Made by a program: the position numbers and the translations under genes
Shown: in pieces, positions 8,859 to 18,070 of the stretch
Numbering within the stretch: position 1 is the first letter of the stretch
How the letters are laid out: each line of letters starts with the position of its first letter
Assembly: GCA_051656605.1 (NCBI GenBank)
Contig: JBOGCF010000015.1
Coordinates: forward strand, 1-64,000
Source of the DNA: UBA12018 sp051656605
GTDB lineage: Bacteria > Bacteroidota > Bacteroidia > Bacteroidales > CAMTPD01
DNA: 64,000 bases
Reading direction: 5' to 3'
Notes under the pieces: model-generated
Seen by the model: only the letters and a program-made list of their open reading frames with translations
Databases searched by the model: none
What the model was told of the DNA's origin: nothing

Positions 8859-8885
8859 GCAGATAGCTTTTCGTTCGTATTTGTA

Positions 8886-8928
8886 AAGCGGGATGGTTTG
8901 CGTAAAAGCAAATGATCCCGCTTTTTTT
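8886..8928 (+). terminator. Terminator of the sialidase gene
   Basis: The stem AAGCGGGAT / ATCCCGCTT (8886-8894 and 8915-8923), with an inner TTTGC/GCAAA extension, is followed by a run of Ts. Confidence 0.85.
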
Positions 8929-8974
8929 ATTGCCGAAACTGGTTTACATCGTGGAGGATTGAGTTGTATTGAAA

Positions 8975-11221
8975 TTATTGTTGTTCGAGCTGAAGGAGTA
9001 CAGGCTCATTCACTTCGATTCCTTTGTGATTATTCATCAGGATTTCGCCATTCTTGTCTACTAACGTTTGATGTGGAATACCACTGATGCTTAGTTTTGA
9101 GGAGATACGACTCCAATCGTCTTTGCTAATGCGGATTTGCTCTCCTTTGATGTTGTTGTCGTTGAGGAACTTTTCGGTATGCTCAATCGGCGAATCAACG
9201 TCGCAAGTAACATAGAGGAATTTGATCTTTTTGTCTTTAAGACGTTCTACCATATCACGATCCTTTAGCATTCCGGCTCTGCAAGGGCCACATCCCAGGT
9301 TCCAGAAGTCGATCATCAAAACATTACCCTCGTATGGTTTGATCAAGTTGGCAAATGCTTCTTCTTCTTTTGTGCCTGCAAGAAGCTCTTGATGCAATGT
9401 GGTCTTAGGGCCCGAATTAGGAACGATTTCTTTGATCAGGTAGTTTGAGATCTGAGATCTTACATGATTGGACTTGATAATCGGCGCATACGTAGACAAG
9501 ACGTTCAACTTAAAGTCGAGATCATAGTCTTTAAGAATATCTAGGATTGTATATTTTAATGTGCGAGCGATCGCGTAATCACTCATGTAGCATGTGTCAA
9601 TTTTGTAGTCATGTTGACGAATTACAATTGAATCGACAAAAGCTGTTATATCGGCAGCTTGTTTGTTTCTTAGTAAGATGGAGTCTTTTTCGCTGAGATT
9701 CTGATAGTTTTCATGCTTCCACATCTTTGGTTGGTGCATGTTTGGTGCAAATTCGAACCGATTGATGGGTACCCAAGAGGAAGAAGTGGTGCAAAACAAG
9801 GGGTTGTTGAGCACTGTGGTATAAAATGTAGGATAGAAATCATAGAAGTCTGCCGGGAGTGGTATAAAGTCAGGGTTTGTTTCCGAATAGTAATTGCCGA
9901 GAGAGTCTCGTTTATTTAGATGTTTCTTATTATTATAGTAGCTACTAAGCTCTAATAGCTCTTTAAAAATATAGGTCTGAAAGTCCGAGATCAATTGATT
10001 TTTGGCATAATCTGACAAATTGTATTGTGCAAGGATGCTGTTGCTTTGCTCTGTATACTCGCTGGCTTTGTGGAGAAGTTTTTGCTTCATTTCAAGCGTG
10101 GCAGGCAATCCTTCTTTTGTCGCATTGTAAATATCCATTCCATTCACGAGATTGAATTTTTGCGCAATGATGGGTTGAAGGGTATTGATCGCAACGGCAT
10201 CTTCCGAACCAAGGACAACTAATGTGTTTTTGTTTTTATGTGGAGTCGCCAAATCGGCATAAAAGAAGACTGTGTCGAACGGGGCTAGATAAATACCTTT
10301 GTTGATGCCCGATACAAAGCTCCAGTATGGACTAAAAATAGGAAGCTCTGCTTCGAATGATCCATCGGGCGCGATATCGACCAAGATGTTTTTTTCATCA
10401 CGGGTTATTTGGTCTTCGAAGCGAAAGGTTAAGGCGCTATATCCGAGGCGAGGTGTATAATGATCGAGATAGCCTTTGATAACGGCTTTGCCCGGAGTTG
10501 TTGCTTTTTCTGCATATTGCTCGGGGGCGAATGTCCAGTTTGTATGCTTGTTGTTGTTTGTTGCAGTCAATGCAGGGGAGTAGGTTGTGTTACCATAACG
10601 TAGTGTTTTTATTCCCTTTTTATCTTCTCGCAGCGAAATCGTATGCTTGGTTCCGTCATTTAGTATAACTGAATACTCATTTTTGCCAGACTTCTTAATG
10701 GATGCCTGCTCAATAATACCATTATTAAAGAATCCTTTTGGAAAGATTTGAAGTGATTGGCCGTTATCGGAAGTCCAGACACCACAGATTGCTTGTGGAA
10801 ACTGTGGGGTAGCGTGTTGTTTTAAGCTGATACCTAAAGTAGCATCTTGAGGTTTTGTTTGAGGTTCGAGGAAGTCTACTCTATCAACTTCGAGTGGAAC
10901 CGGTTCGAAATAGAGTGTTGCTTTCCGTTCTCCCGACTCCGGCATAAAAACTTCTTTGTTCAACTCATAGTTGTCTGCTCTTTTCAATCGAAAAACCTTA
11001 TCTCCGTTGCTATCTTTCAAATAGCTATTTGAATCAATACTTACCCAATAATTCGGGAGATTTGATACTGTGATCTCTGCAATGGTTGCTGTATCTGTAA
11101 AGATGATTCGGTCAAAGATATAATTTTTGGCATATTCATAGTCCGGATTATCTATTGTTTTTTGCTGAGCAACAATAGAAGACGCAGATAGTAGTCCAAT
11201 AAATAAAAAGTGGTTTTTCAT
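8975..11221 (-). CDS. Exported thioredoxin-fold protein (TlpA-like C terminus)
   Basis: This 748-residue protein has a signal peptide (residues 1-19, ending V-A-Q-Q). A long unassigned N-terminal region (20-600) is followed by a thioredoxin-like domain (about 610-748). That domain carries the redox motif C644-G-P-C647 after V-L-M-I-D-F-W-N-L-G, and the cis-proline S-G-I-P-H. It resembles the TlpA/AhpC-type periplasmic reductases of Bacteroidetes, which keep exported cysteines reduced or act in redox stress. The N-terminal region contains D-F-Y-D-F-Y and several W/Y-rich strands but no family I can name. The gene is convergent with the sialidase gene and stands alone. Confidence 0.8.
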   Translation of the reverse strand: MKNHFLFIGLLSASSIVAQQKTIDNPDYEYAKNYIFDRIIFTDTATIAEITVSNLPNYWVSIDSNSYLKDSNGDKVFRLKRADNYELNKEVFMPESGERKATLYFEPVPLEVDRVDFLEPQTKPQDATLGISLKQHATPQFPQAICGVWTSDNGQSLQIFPKGFFNNGIIEQASIKKSGKNEYSVILNDGTKHTISLREDKKGIKTLRYGNTTYSPALTATNNNKHTNWTFAPEQYAEKATTPGKAVIKGYLDHYTPRLGYSALTFRFEDQITRDEKNILVDIAPDGSFEAELPIFSPYWSFVSGINKGIYLAPFDTVFFYADLATPHKNKNTLVVLGSEDAVAINTLQPIIAQKFNLVNGMDIYNATKEGLPATLEMKQKLLHKASEYTEQSNSILAQYNLSDYAKNQLISDFQTYIFKELLELSSYYNNKKHLNKRDSLGNYYSETNPDFIPLPADFYDFYPTFYTTVLNNPLFCTTSSSWVPINRFEFAPNMHQPKMWKHENYQNLSEKDSILLRNKQAADITAFVDSIVIRQHDYKIDTCYMSDYAIARTLKYTILDILKDYDLDFKLNVLSTYAPIIKSNHVRSQISNYLIKEIVPNSGPKTTLHQELLAGTKEEEAFANLIKPYEGNVLMIDFWNLGCGPCRAGMLKDRDMVERLKDKKIKFLYVTCDVDSPIEHTEKFLNDNNIKGEQIRISKDDWSRISSKLSISGIPHQTLVDKNGEILMNNHKGIEVNEPVLLQLEQQ

Positions 11222-11270
11222 GATATATTGAATTTAAGTGACGCGTAAATATAAATGAAAGTTTCGTATT

Positions 11271-12539
11271 CTATTCATCGTCAGCTTCGAAATTTCCGAT
11301 TTCCGGTAGAATTGCTCTAGCTTCTTTCTCCGAAAGGGAATCGACCGACTTAAGACGGCGTTGAATGGCTCGGGTGCGTTTGCCGAGAACTTCTTCGATT
11401 TGGCCGCTTGCGGTTTGGATATTCTTTTGTGCTTTTTCGAGCATGCCTCCAAAGTTGTCGAACTCTTTCTTTACGGCTCCGAGTATTGCCCATACTTCGC
11501 TGGAGTGTTTTTGAATAGCCAAAGTGCGGAATCCCATCTGAAGACTGTTTAAGATTGCGGCTAGGGTAGTAGGGCCGGTCACGACTACTTTATAATTGCG
11601 TTGCAAGTCTTCGAGTAGGGCAGAGCGACGAACTACTTCGGCATAGATACCTTCGAACGGAAGAAACATGATTCCGAAATCGGTGGTATATGGTGGAGCT
11701 AGGTATTTATCGGAAATGTCTTTTGCCATTTTCTTAATGGTTTGCTCCATTTGGCGTGATGCCGCGTCGATCATGCTTTGCTCGCCCGTATCATAAGCAT
11801 TGAGTAACTGCTCGTATACATCTTTCGGGAACTTTGCGTCGATAGGTAGGTATACCTGTGAGGTATGATCGTCTTTGCCCGGGAGCTTTACGGCAAACTC
11901 GACCAAGTCGTTGGAGTTTTTATTGGTTTTGACGTTTGCTTCGTACTGATCGGGTGCCAGAATTTGCTCCAATAGCATACTTAATTGTATCTCGCCAATG
12001 TTGCCGCGTGTCTTTACATTACTTAATACGCGTTTAAGACCACCTACATCTTGAGCCAGGGTTTGCATCTCGCCCAATCCTTTTTGCACACTTTCCAACT
12101 GCTCGGTTACCATGCGGAACGACTGACCGATACGTTCGTTGAGTGTTTTCTGAAGTTTCTCATCTACGGTTACTTTGATTTCATCAAGTCGCTTCTCTGT
12201 ATTGTCGATGAGGCGGTTTTGACGGTTCTCCTGAATCAAGAACTGTTCTTTTTGAAGTCTGGTAAGGGTTTCAATGCTTCTTTCGAAGGTGTTGGTAAAC
12301 TCTTTCATGGCAAAAGAGAGGGTCTCGCGACTTTCTTTGGCTATGTGGCGCGACTCGTCTCGGTTCATTTTGAAGTCTTCTCGGAAGTTGCGTTCAACTC
12401 GCTCGAAAGAATTTTCGAAAAATTTCTTCAGATCCTCTAGTTCTTTTTTAATGTCATCACCTCCCGATGATTGTCGGGTAGTTTTAAATATTAAAAAACA
12501 GATTCCTAGTAGATTAGCAATAAGTAGTATGTCTGTCAT
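11271..12539 (-). CDS. rmuC: RmuC-family DNA recombination protein
   Basis: This 422-residue protein has an N-terminal membrane segment (about 4-20). A long charged coiled coil (about 30-175) is rich in E, K and R. The RmuC domain (about 185-390) carries the signatures K-T-R-G-N-I-G-E-I-Q-L, L-P-I-D-A-K-F-P, and D-F-G-I-M-F-L-P-F-E-G-I-Y-A-E-V followed by T-G-P-T-T-L-A-A-I-L. RmuC limits inversions at short inverted repeats and looks like a membrane-tethered nuclease-fold protein. The C terminus is rich in K and R. It is divergent from tpx across a 145-base spacer. Confidence 0.92.
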   Translation of the reverse strand: MTDILLIANLLGICFLIFKTTRQSSGGDDIKKELEDLKKFFENSFERVERNFREDFKMNRDESRHIAKESRETLSFAMKEFTNTFERSIETLTRLQKEQFLIQENRQNRLIDNTEKRLDEIKVTVDEKLQKTLNERIGQSFRMVTEQLESVQKGLGEMQTLAQDVGGLKRVLSNVKTRGNIGEIQLSMLLEQILAPDQYEANVKTNKNSNDLVEFAVKLPGKDDHTSQVYLPIDAKFPKDVYEQLLNAYDTGEQSMIDAASRQMEQTIKKMAKDISDKYLAPPYTTDFGIMFLPFEGIYAEVVRRSALLEDLQRNYKVVVTGPTTLAAILNSLQMGFRTLAIQKHSSEVWAILGAVKKEFDNFGGMLEKAQKNIQTASGQIEEVLGKRTRAIQRRLKSVDSLSEKEARAILPEIGNFEADDE

Positions 12540-12684
12540 ATTGTTGTTTATATTATTAATTTGCGATGTGTTGAGTTGTTGTACATGTAATTTTATTGAA
12601 AAAAAATCACTTATTCAAGAACAAAATTAAGCGTATACGGTTTTATAAGTACAAAGGCGATCAAAAATAAACGAATCGAATAAA

Positions 12685-13185
12685 ATGGCAAAGATAACAT
12701 TAAAAGGAAACGAAATCAATACAACAGGGAATATGCCTAAAGTTGGTACTGAAGCTCCTGATGTAAAGCTTGTTAAAGCTGATTTAAGTGAACTTGCGTT
12801 GTCAGATTTACGAGGCAAGAGAGTAGTAATGAACATCTTCCCAAGTTTGGATACAGATGTATGTGCAACTTCAGTTCGTAAGTTTAATGAGGCAGTATCC
12901 AAAATGCCAAATACAGTAGTATTGGCAATATCAAAGGATCTTCCTTTTGCTCAAGCTCGATTCTGTACCGTAGAAGGAATCAAAAATGTAATTCCTTTGT
13001 CAGGGTTTAGATGCAATTGCCTTGAAGAAAAGTATGGACTCGGCATTGCCGATGGACCATTAAGAGGACTCTACGCAAGAGCAGTAGTCGTCCTTGATGA
13101 AAACGGCAAAATTCTTTACGAAGAACTTGTACCGGAAATAGTACAAGAGCCGAATTATGAAGCTGTGATAGCAACTTTGAAATAG
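12685..13185 (+). CDS. tpx: Thiol peroxidase
   Basis: This 166-residue atypical 2-Cys peroxiredoxin matches the usual family length. The peroxidatic Cys60 lies in D-T-D-V-C-A-T-S-V-R and the resolving Cys94 in A-R-F-C-T-V-E-G-I, the standard spacing. It reduces hydrogen peroxide and lipid peroxides in the cytoplasm using thioredoxin. It has its own terminator (13225-13262), so it is monocistronic. The divergent spacer to rmuC holds its promoter, but no clean -7 box was recognised. Confidence 0.96.
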   Translation: MAKITLKGNEINTTGNMPKVGTEAPDVKLVKADLSELALSDLRGKRVVMNIFPSLDTDVCATSVRKFNEAVSKMPNTVVLAISKDLPFAQARFCTVEGIKNVIPLSGFRCNCLEEKYGLGIADGPLRGLYARAVVVLDENGKILYEELVPEIVQEPNYEAVIATLK

Positions 13186-13224
13186 ATTATTGTTTTTCAT
13201 TGGTTAAAGTTAAGGGTTAGTGTT

Positions 13225-13262
13225 AGGGCCGCCGGATGTGAATCCCGCGGTTCCTTTTTTTT
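13225..13262 (+). terminator. Terminator of tpx
   Basis: An imperfect 11-bp GC-rich stem (AGGGCCGCCGGA against TCCCGCGGTTCCT, with one bulge and one mismatch) is followed by a long T-run. Confidence 0.75.
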
Positions 13263-13301
13263 ATATATATGTCACATAAATTAATTTTTTGTGTTTAATG
13301 C

Positions 13302-13330
13302 TTGTTTGTTTAATGCTTTTCTTATATTTG
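13302..13330 (+). promoter_or_regulatory. Promoter of etfB-etfA-acd
   Basis: TTG (13302-13304) and TATATTTG (13323-13330) are 18 bases apart and lie about 105 bases before the etfB start, matching the Bacteroidetes consensus. Confidence 0.6.
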
Positions 13331-13435
13331 TGATTATAAGAATGTAAACCGATGCTGATGAAAAACTACTCAAATAGACTAGTACCACGTATTTCAGATC
13401 CTTTTACAATTTCTATAATCTAATACCCTTTAATA

Positions 13436-14308
13436 ATGAGTTTAAGAATTATAGTTTTAGCAAAACAGGTTCCGGATACTCGTAACGTAGGAAAGGACGC
13501 TATGAAAGCGGATGGAACCGTAAACAGAGCTGCACTACCTGCAATCTTTAATCCGGAAGATTTAAATGCCCTTGAGCAGGCATTACGTTTAAAAGACAAA
13601 TATCCCGGATCAACCATAACACTCCTTACTATGGGGCCTTCGAGGGCTGCCGATGTAATACGTGAGGGATTGTTTAGAGGTGCCGATAACGGATACTTAC
13701 TTACCGATAGAGCTTTTGCCGGAGCTGATACATTAGCAACTTCCTATGCTTTATCCAAAGCAATTGAAAAAATAGGTGATTTTGATTTGATCTTATGCGG
13801 TCGTCAGGCTATTGATGGTGATACGGCTCAAGTAGGACCACAAGTGGCTGAAAAGCTAACGATCCCACAAGTTACATATGCCGAAGATATTTTAGCTGCA
13901 ACTAACGGTTTGGCTAAGATTAAACGCCGTCTTGAACGTGGCGTAGAGGTTGTTGAAGGAAAAATGCCTTTGGTTATTACGGTAAATGGTTCTGCTCCAT
14001 CGTGCAGACCACGCAATGCTCGATTAATACAGAAGTATAAACATGCAAAAACAATTACAGAACGTCAGGCCGACGATACGGATTATACAGAGTTGTTTAG
14101 TGCTCGTCCGTATTTGAACCTTCCGGAATGGAGTGTTGCTGATGTAAATGCTGATGTTGTGCAGTGCGGATTATCGGGTTCACCAACAAAGGTGAAGAAG
14201 ATTGAGAATGTTGTATTTCAAGCGAAAGAACATAGAAGTGTAGAACCTACCGATGATGATATCAATGGCTTGATGAAAGAGTTAATCGAAAACCATACAA
14301 TTGGTTAA
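13436..14308 (+). CDS. etfB: Electron transfer flavoprotein beta subunit
   Basis: This 290-residue EtfB forms the AMP/FAD-binding small subunit of an electron transfer flavoprotein. The N terminus reads I-I-V-L-A-K-Q-V-P-D-T. The loop D-L-I-L-C-G-R-Q-A-I-D-G-D-T-A-Q-V-G-P (near residue 120) is the nucleotide-binding signature. It is longer than mitochondrial EtfB (about 255), as is usual for anaerobe types. It is first in a three-gene operon, 11 bases before etfA. The operon passes electrons between an acyl-CoA dehydrogenase and a quinone, NADH or ferredoxin. Confidence 0.95.
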   Translation: MSLRIIVLAKQVPDTRNVGKDAMKADGTVNRAALPAIFNPEDLNALEQALRLKDKYPGSTITLLTMGPSRAADVIREGLFRGADNGYLLTDRAFAGADTLATSYALSKAIEKIGDFDLILCGRQAIDGDTAQVGPQVAEKLTIPQVTYAEDILAATNGLAKIKRRLERGVEVVEGKMPLVITVNGSAPSCRPRNARLIQKYKHAKTITERQADDTDYTELFSARPYLNLPEWSVADVNADVVQCGLSGSPTKVKKIENVVFQAKEHRSVEPTDDDINGLMKELIENHTIG

Positions 14309-14319
14309 GCTAACCTTTA

Positions 14320-15351
14320 ATGATTATGAAAATGAATAACCTTTTTGTATACTGCGAGATTGAAGATGGAATTGTGGCCGATGTTAGTTTAGAGCTTTTG
14401 ACCAAAGGTAAGTCTCTGGCTCAGCAACTTGGCTGTAAACTGGAAGCGATAGCAATCGGATCTCATCTTTCGGGAGTAGAAAAACAAGTTTTTCCTTACG
14501 GTGTAGACAAAATTCACGTTTTTGACGATGAACGCTTAGCTACATATACCTCGCTACCACATACAACGATATTAGTAAAGTTGTTTGAAAACGAATCTCC
14601 TCAGATTGCTTTGATGGGTGCAACTTGCATCGGTCGCGACTTGGGCCCACGCGTGTCTTCTGCGTTGGGTAGCGGACTTACTGCCGATTGTACTTCTCTT
14701 GAGATCGGCGATCATGAAGAAAAAAAGGAAAATAAAACATACAAAGACCTGCTTTATCAAATACGTCCGGCATTTGGTGGCAATATTGTGGCTACGATTA
14801 TCAATCCGGAGTGTCGCCCACAGATGGCAACTGTGCGTGAAGGAGTGATGAAGAAAGAGGTTTTCTCGGATCAACATATTGGCGAGGTGGTATGCCACAA
14901 CGTGAGTGAGTATGTTTCGGAAGAGGATTTCGTTATTACTGTTTTGGATCGACACATCGAAAAGTCGAAATGTAATATCAAAGGTGCACAAATCGTTGTA
15001 GCTGGTGGTTATGGCGTGGGTTCGAAGGAAAACTTCGCACTTTTGCAAGAATTGGCTACAACCATTGGTGGCGAAGTAGGTGCTTCTCGTGCGGCTGTTG
15101 ATGCGGGGTTTGCGGAGCATGAACGACAAATCGGGCAAACGGGTGTAACGGTGCGTCCAAAGTTGTATATCGCTTGCGGTATCTCCGGACAAATTCAGCA
15201 CATTGCCGGAATGCAAGAGTCGTCCATTATTATTTCGGTAAACAATGATCCGATGGCACCGATCAATACGATTGCAGATTACGTGATTACCGGAACTGTA
15301 GAAGAGGTAATCCCGAAAATGATTAAGTATTACAAGAAAAACAGTAAGTAA
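14320..15351 (+). CDS. etfA: Electron transfer flavoprotein alpha subunit
   Basis: This 343-residue EtfA carries the FAD-binding signature near the C terminus: G-A-S-R-A-A-V-D-A-G, then Q-I-G-Q-T-G-V-T-V-R-P, then A-C-G-I-S-G-Q-I-Q-H. The N-terminal ferredoxin extension found in CarE-type bifurcating ETFs is absent. The reading frame has Met at 14320, 14326 and 14332; the first is kept but a start at the later ones is possible. The acd gene follows one base after its stop, so the subunits and the dehydrogenase are probably co-translated and form one complex. Confidence 0.95.
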   Translation: MIMKMNNLFVYCEIEDGIVADVSLELLTKGKSLAQQLGCKLEAIAIGSHLSGVEKQVFPYGVDKIHVFDDERLATYTSLPHTTILVKLFENESPQIALMGATCIGRDLGPRVSSALGSGLTADCTSLEIGDHEEKKENKTYKDLLYQIRPAFGGNIVATIINPECRPQMATVREGVMKKEVFSDQHIGEVVCHNVSEYVSEEDFVITVLDRHIEKSKCNIKGAQIVVAGGYGVGSKENFALLQELATTIGGEVGASRAAVDAGFAEHERQIGQTGVTVRPKLYIACGISGQIQHIAGMQESSIIISVNNDPMAPINTIADYVITGTVEEVIPKMIKYYKKNSK

Positions 15352-15352
15352 G

Positions 15353-17062
15353 ATGGCAAATTTTTATATAGATAATCCTTCGATAAAACATCATTTGCAT
15401 CATCCTTTGATGAAACGTATTGTGGAGCTACGTGAGCGTAGTTTTGCAGATAAAGATGTGTTTGATTATGCTCCTTTTGATTATGAAGATGCAATGGATA
15501 GTTACGAAAAGGTACTTGAAATTGTAGGTGAGATATGCGGCGATATCGTTGCGCCAAATGCTGAAGGTGTAGACCATGAAGGCCCGAGAGTGGAAAACGG
15601 ACGTGTTATCTATGCTGCGGGTACCAAAGAAAACTTGGATGCTACCGTAAAAGCAGGTTTGATGGGGATCAATATGCCTCGTCGATACAACGGGTTGAAC
15701 TTTCCGGTGGTTCCGTATATCATGGCTGCCGATATGGTGAGTAGGGCTGATGCAGGCTTTGAAAACTTATGGGGATTGCAGGATTGTGCCGAAACATTGT
15801 ATGAGTTTGGTAGCGAAGAACAACGTCAAAAATACATTCCGCGTGTATGTGCGGGGGAAACGATGTCGATGGACCTTACAGAACCGGATGCAGGATCTGA
15901 TTTGCAGTCTGTTATGCTGAAAGCGAGCTATTGCGAAAAAGATAATTGCTGGTATCTAAATGGAGTAAAGCGTTTTATTACAAATGGAGACGCGGATATT
16001 CATTTGGTGTTGGCGCGCTCGGAAGAGGGAACTAAAGATGGTCGTGGTTTGTCGATGTTTATCTATGATAAGCAAAATGGTGGTGTCGATGTACGCCGTA
16101 TCGAAAATAAAATGGGAATCAAGGGATCGCCAACGTGCGAACTTGTATTCAAAAATGCAAAGGCCGAATTGTGTGGTGACCGTAAACTGGGCTTGATTAA
16201 GTATGTGATGGCTTTGATGAATGGTGCGCGTTTGGGTATCATGGCTCAAGCTGTTGGTCTTTCGGAGGCAGCTTATCGCGAAGGTGAGTCGTATGCAAAA
16301 GAGCGTCGTCAGTTTGGTAAAGCGATTATTGAATTCCCTGCAGTATATGAAATGCTTGCGGTGATGCGAGCGAAAGCTGATGCTTCTCGTTCGATGCTTT
16401 ATGAAACTGCTCGTTTTGTTGATGTTTACAAGGCTCTTGATGATATTTCAAAAGAAAGAAAGCTTACACCGGAAGAGCGTGCAGAGCAAAAAGCTTTTGG
16501 ACGTTTGGCCGATGCGTATACACCGCTGGGTAAAGCGATGACTACGGAGTATGCCAATCAAAATGCATACGATGCGGTACAGATACATGGTGGGTCTGGC
16601 TTTATGAAGGATTATGCGTGTGAGCGTATTTACCGTGATGCGCGTATTACCAACATTTATGAGGGGACTACACAGTTGCAGGTTGTGGCTGCAATCAGAC
16701 ACGTAACTACCGGTACTTATCTGAGTCAAATGAAAGCTTATGGTGAAATAAAAGTGAAGCCGGAGCTTGAATCAATTAAGAAACGTCTTATTGCTTTGAC
16801 TTCTGTTTATGAGCAAACGGTTGCGAAGGTAACAGAGACTAAGGATAATGAATACATCGATTTTCAAGCTCGACGTATGGTGGAGATGGCCGGTCATATT
16901 ATCATGAGTTTCTTGTTGCTGCAAGATACCTGCAGAAACGAAGTCTTTCGTCGTTCTACCGAAGTATATGTAAATTATGCTGAGGCGGAAATCGAAAAAA
17001 TGAAAACTTTTATTGATGGTTTCCAACAAGAAGATCTTGGCTTTTATAAGTTTGAGAAGTAA
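15353..17062 (+). CDS. Acyl-CoA dehydrogenase
   Basis: This 569-residue flavoenzyme is longer than the classic 380-residue family and has a C-terminal extension typical of the large Bacteroidetes/Porphyromonas type. It shows the FAD-binding E-T-M-S-M-D-L-T-E-P-D-A-G-S-D-L segment near residue 170, E-N-K-M-G-I-K-G-S-P-T near 250, R-R-Q-F-G-K near 320 and Q-I-H-G-G-S-G-F near 410. It oxidises or reduces short-chain acyl-CoA, passing electrons to EtfAB. Tight coupling to etfBA suggests a butyryl- or crotonyl-CoA-type reaction, but the chain length is not readable. A terminator follows at 17085-17133. Confidence 0.93.
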   Translation: MANFYIDNPSIKHHLHHPLMKRIVELRERSFADKDVFDYAPFDYEDAMDSYEKVLEIVGEICGDIVAPNAEGVDHEGPRVENGRVIYAAGTKENLDATVKAGLMGINMPRRYNGLNFPVVPYIMAADMVSRADAGFENLWGLQDCAETLYEFGSEEQRQKYIPRVCAGETMSMDLTEPDAGSDLQSVMLKASYCEKDNCWYLNGVKRFITNGDADIHLVLARSEEGTKDGRGLSMFIYDKQNGGVDVRRIENKMGIKGSPTCELVFKNAKAELCGDRKLGLIKYVMALMNGARLGIMAQAVGLSEAAYREGESYAKERRQFGKAIIEFPAVYEMLAVMRAKADASRSMLYETARFVDVYKALDDISKERKLTPEERAEQKAFGRLADAYTPLGKAMTTEYANQNAYDAVQIHGGSGFMKDYACERIYRDARITNIYEGTTQLQVVAAIRHVTTGTYLSQMKAYGEIKVKPELESIKKRLIALTSVYEQTVAKVTETKDNEYIDFQARRMVEMAGHIIMSFLLLQDTCRNEVFRRSTEVYVNYAEAEIEKMKTFIDGFQQEDLGFYKFEK

Positions 17063-17084
17063 TTTTATTGTGTGATCCATATAT

Positions 17085-17133
17085 AAACTCTGTTTGCTTC
17101 ATGCTTTTGTGTGATGGCAAACAGAGTTTTTTT
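17085..17133 (+). terminator. Terminator of the etf-acd operon
   Basis: A perfect 13-bp stem (AAACTCTGTTTGC, 17085-17097, with 17117-17129) is followed by a T-run that leads straight into the next promoter. Confidence 0.85.
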
Positions 17134-17134
17134 G

Positions 17135-17142
17135 TAAATTTG
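17135..17142 (+). promoter_or_regulatory. -7 box of the GH16 gene
   Basis: TAAATTTG overlaps the T-run of the preceding terminator. A TTTG lies 25 bases upstream, which is long for a -33 box. The position means the ATG at 17154 would be almost at the transcript start, supporting the ATG at 17181. Confidence 0.5.
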
Positions 17143-17180
17143 TAGTTCTTTTAATGCATTTACAAACTAAACAAAACACC

Positions 17181-17978
17181 ATGAAACAATTTGGGAAACT
17201 AATGACGATGGCCTCTCTGTTGCTAATCGGTCTGATTTCTTGTTCGCAAAAACAAGAACCTGTATGGCAATTAACTTGGCAAGATGATTTTAACGGAACA
17301 GAACTAGATGCTTCGAAGTGGTCTAAAATTCCACGAGGAGGTTCTGACTGGGATAGACACATGTCTGACGGTGATTCTCTTTATCAAGTAAAGGATGGTA
17401 AGCTATATCTTCGCGGAATGGTAAATACAAATCCGGCTGACACTGCTCCTGTGGTAACAGGTGGTATTTATAGTAAAGGTAAGTTCTTTCAAAAGTATGG
17501 TCGTGTAGAGATTTCTGCAAAACTTCAATCGGCACAAGGTGCATGGCCTGCATTCTGGATGCTTCCGGAAACCGGTAAATGGCCAAATGCGGGAGAAATC
17601 GATATTATGGAGCACCTAAACTTTGATTCTATTGCTTATCAAACAGTTCATAGCTACTATACATTTGTACTTGAAGAGCAGAATCCTCCAAAGGGTAGCG
17701 TAAATAAAATGAATGTAGACGGTTACAATACGTATCGTGTAGATTGGTATCCGGATTCATTGGTTTTCTTTGTAAATGATAATCGTACGTTTGCATATCC
17801 GAAGATTGAAACAGATAAAGAAGGGCAATGGCCGTTTACAACACCATTTTACTTGTTGCTAGATATGCAGCTAGGTGGTAGTTGGGTAGGTGCTATTGAT
17901 AAAGCTCAATTGCCTGTAGAAATGGAAATTGATTGGGTAAAGTGGTATGCACTACCAAAAGAGTTTGAGAAGGAATAA
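17181..17978 (+). CDS. GH16 endo-beta-glucanase/galactanase-type lipoprotein
   Basis: This 265-residue lipoprotein is anchored through Cys21 after L-I-G-L-I-S. It is a family 16 jelly-roll hydrolase: W-Q-D-D-F-N-G near residue 33, G-A-W-P-A-F-W-M-L-P near 120, and the catalytic E139-I-D-I-M-E144 with nucleophile and acid/base glutamates. GH16 covers laminarinases, lichenases, agarases, carrageenases and porphyranases; sequence alone does not choose among them. The frame extends to a Met at 17154, but the promoter position and the lipoprotein signal fit 17181. It stands alone, with no SusCD pair beside it. Confidence 0.92.
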   Translation: MKQFGKLMTMASLLLIGLISCSQKQEPVWQLTWQDDFNGTELDASKWSKIPRGGSDWDRHMSDGDSLYQVKDGKLYLRGMVNTNPADTAPVVTGGIYSKGKFFQKYGRVEISAKLQSAQGAWPAFWMLPETGKWPNAGEIDIMEHLNFDSIAYQTVHSYYTFVLEEQNPPKGSVNKMNVDGYNTYRVDWYPDSLVFFVNDNRTFAYPKIETDKEGQWPFTTPFYLLLDMQLGGSWVGAIDKAQLPVEMEIDWVKWYALPKEFEKE

Positions 17979-18002
17979 AGAAATAAGATCTCTATAAAAA
18001 TA

Positions 18003-18042
18003 AATCCCGTATAAAAAGGTTGCTGCCTTTTTGTACGGGATT
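18003..18042. terminator. Terminator between GH16 and the GHL10-like gene
   Basis: A near-perfect 17-bp stem (AATCCCGTATAAAAAGG against CCTTTTTGTACGGGATT) closes on a short loop between two convergent genes and can serve both. Confidence 0.85.
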
Positions 18043-18070
18043 CGTTTTATCTAGTCAATGTCTTGTTGAT

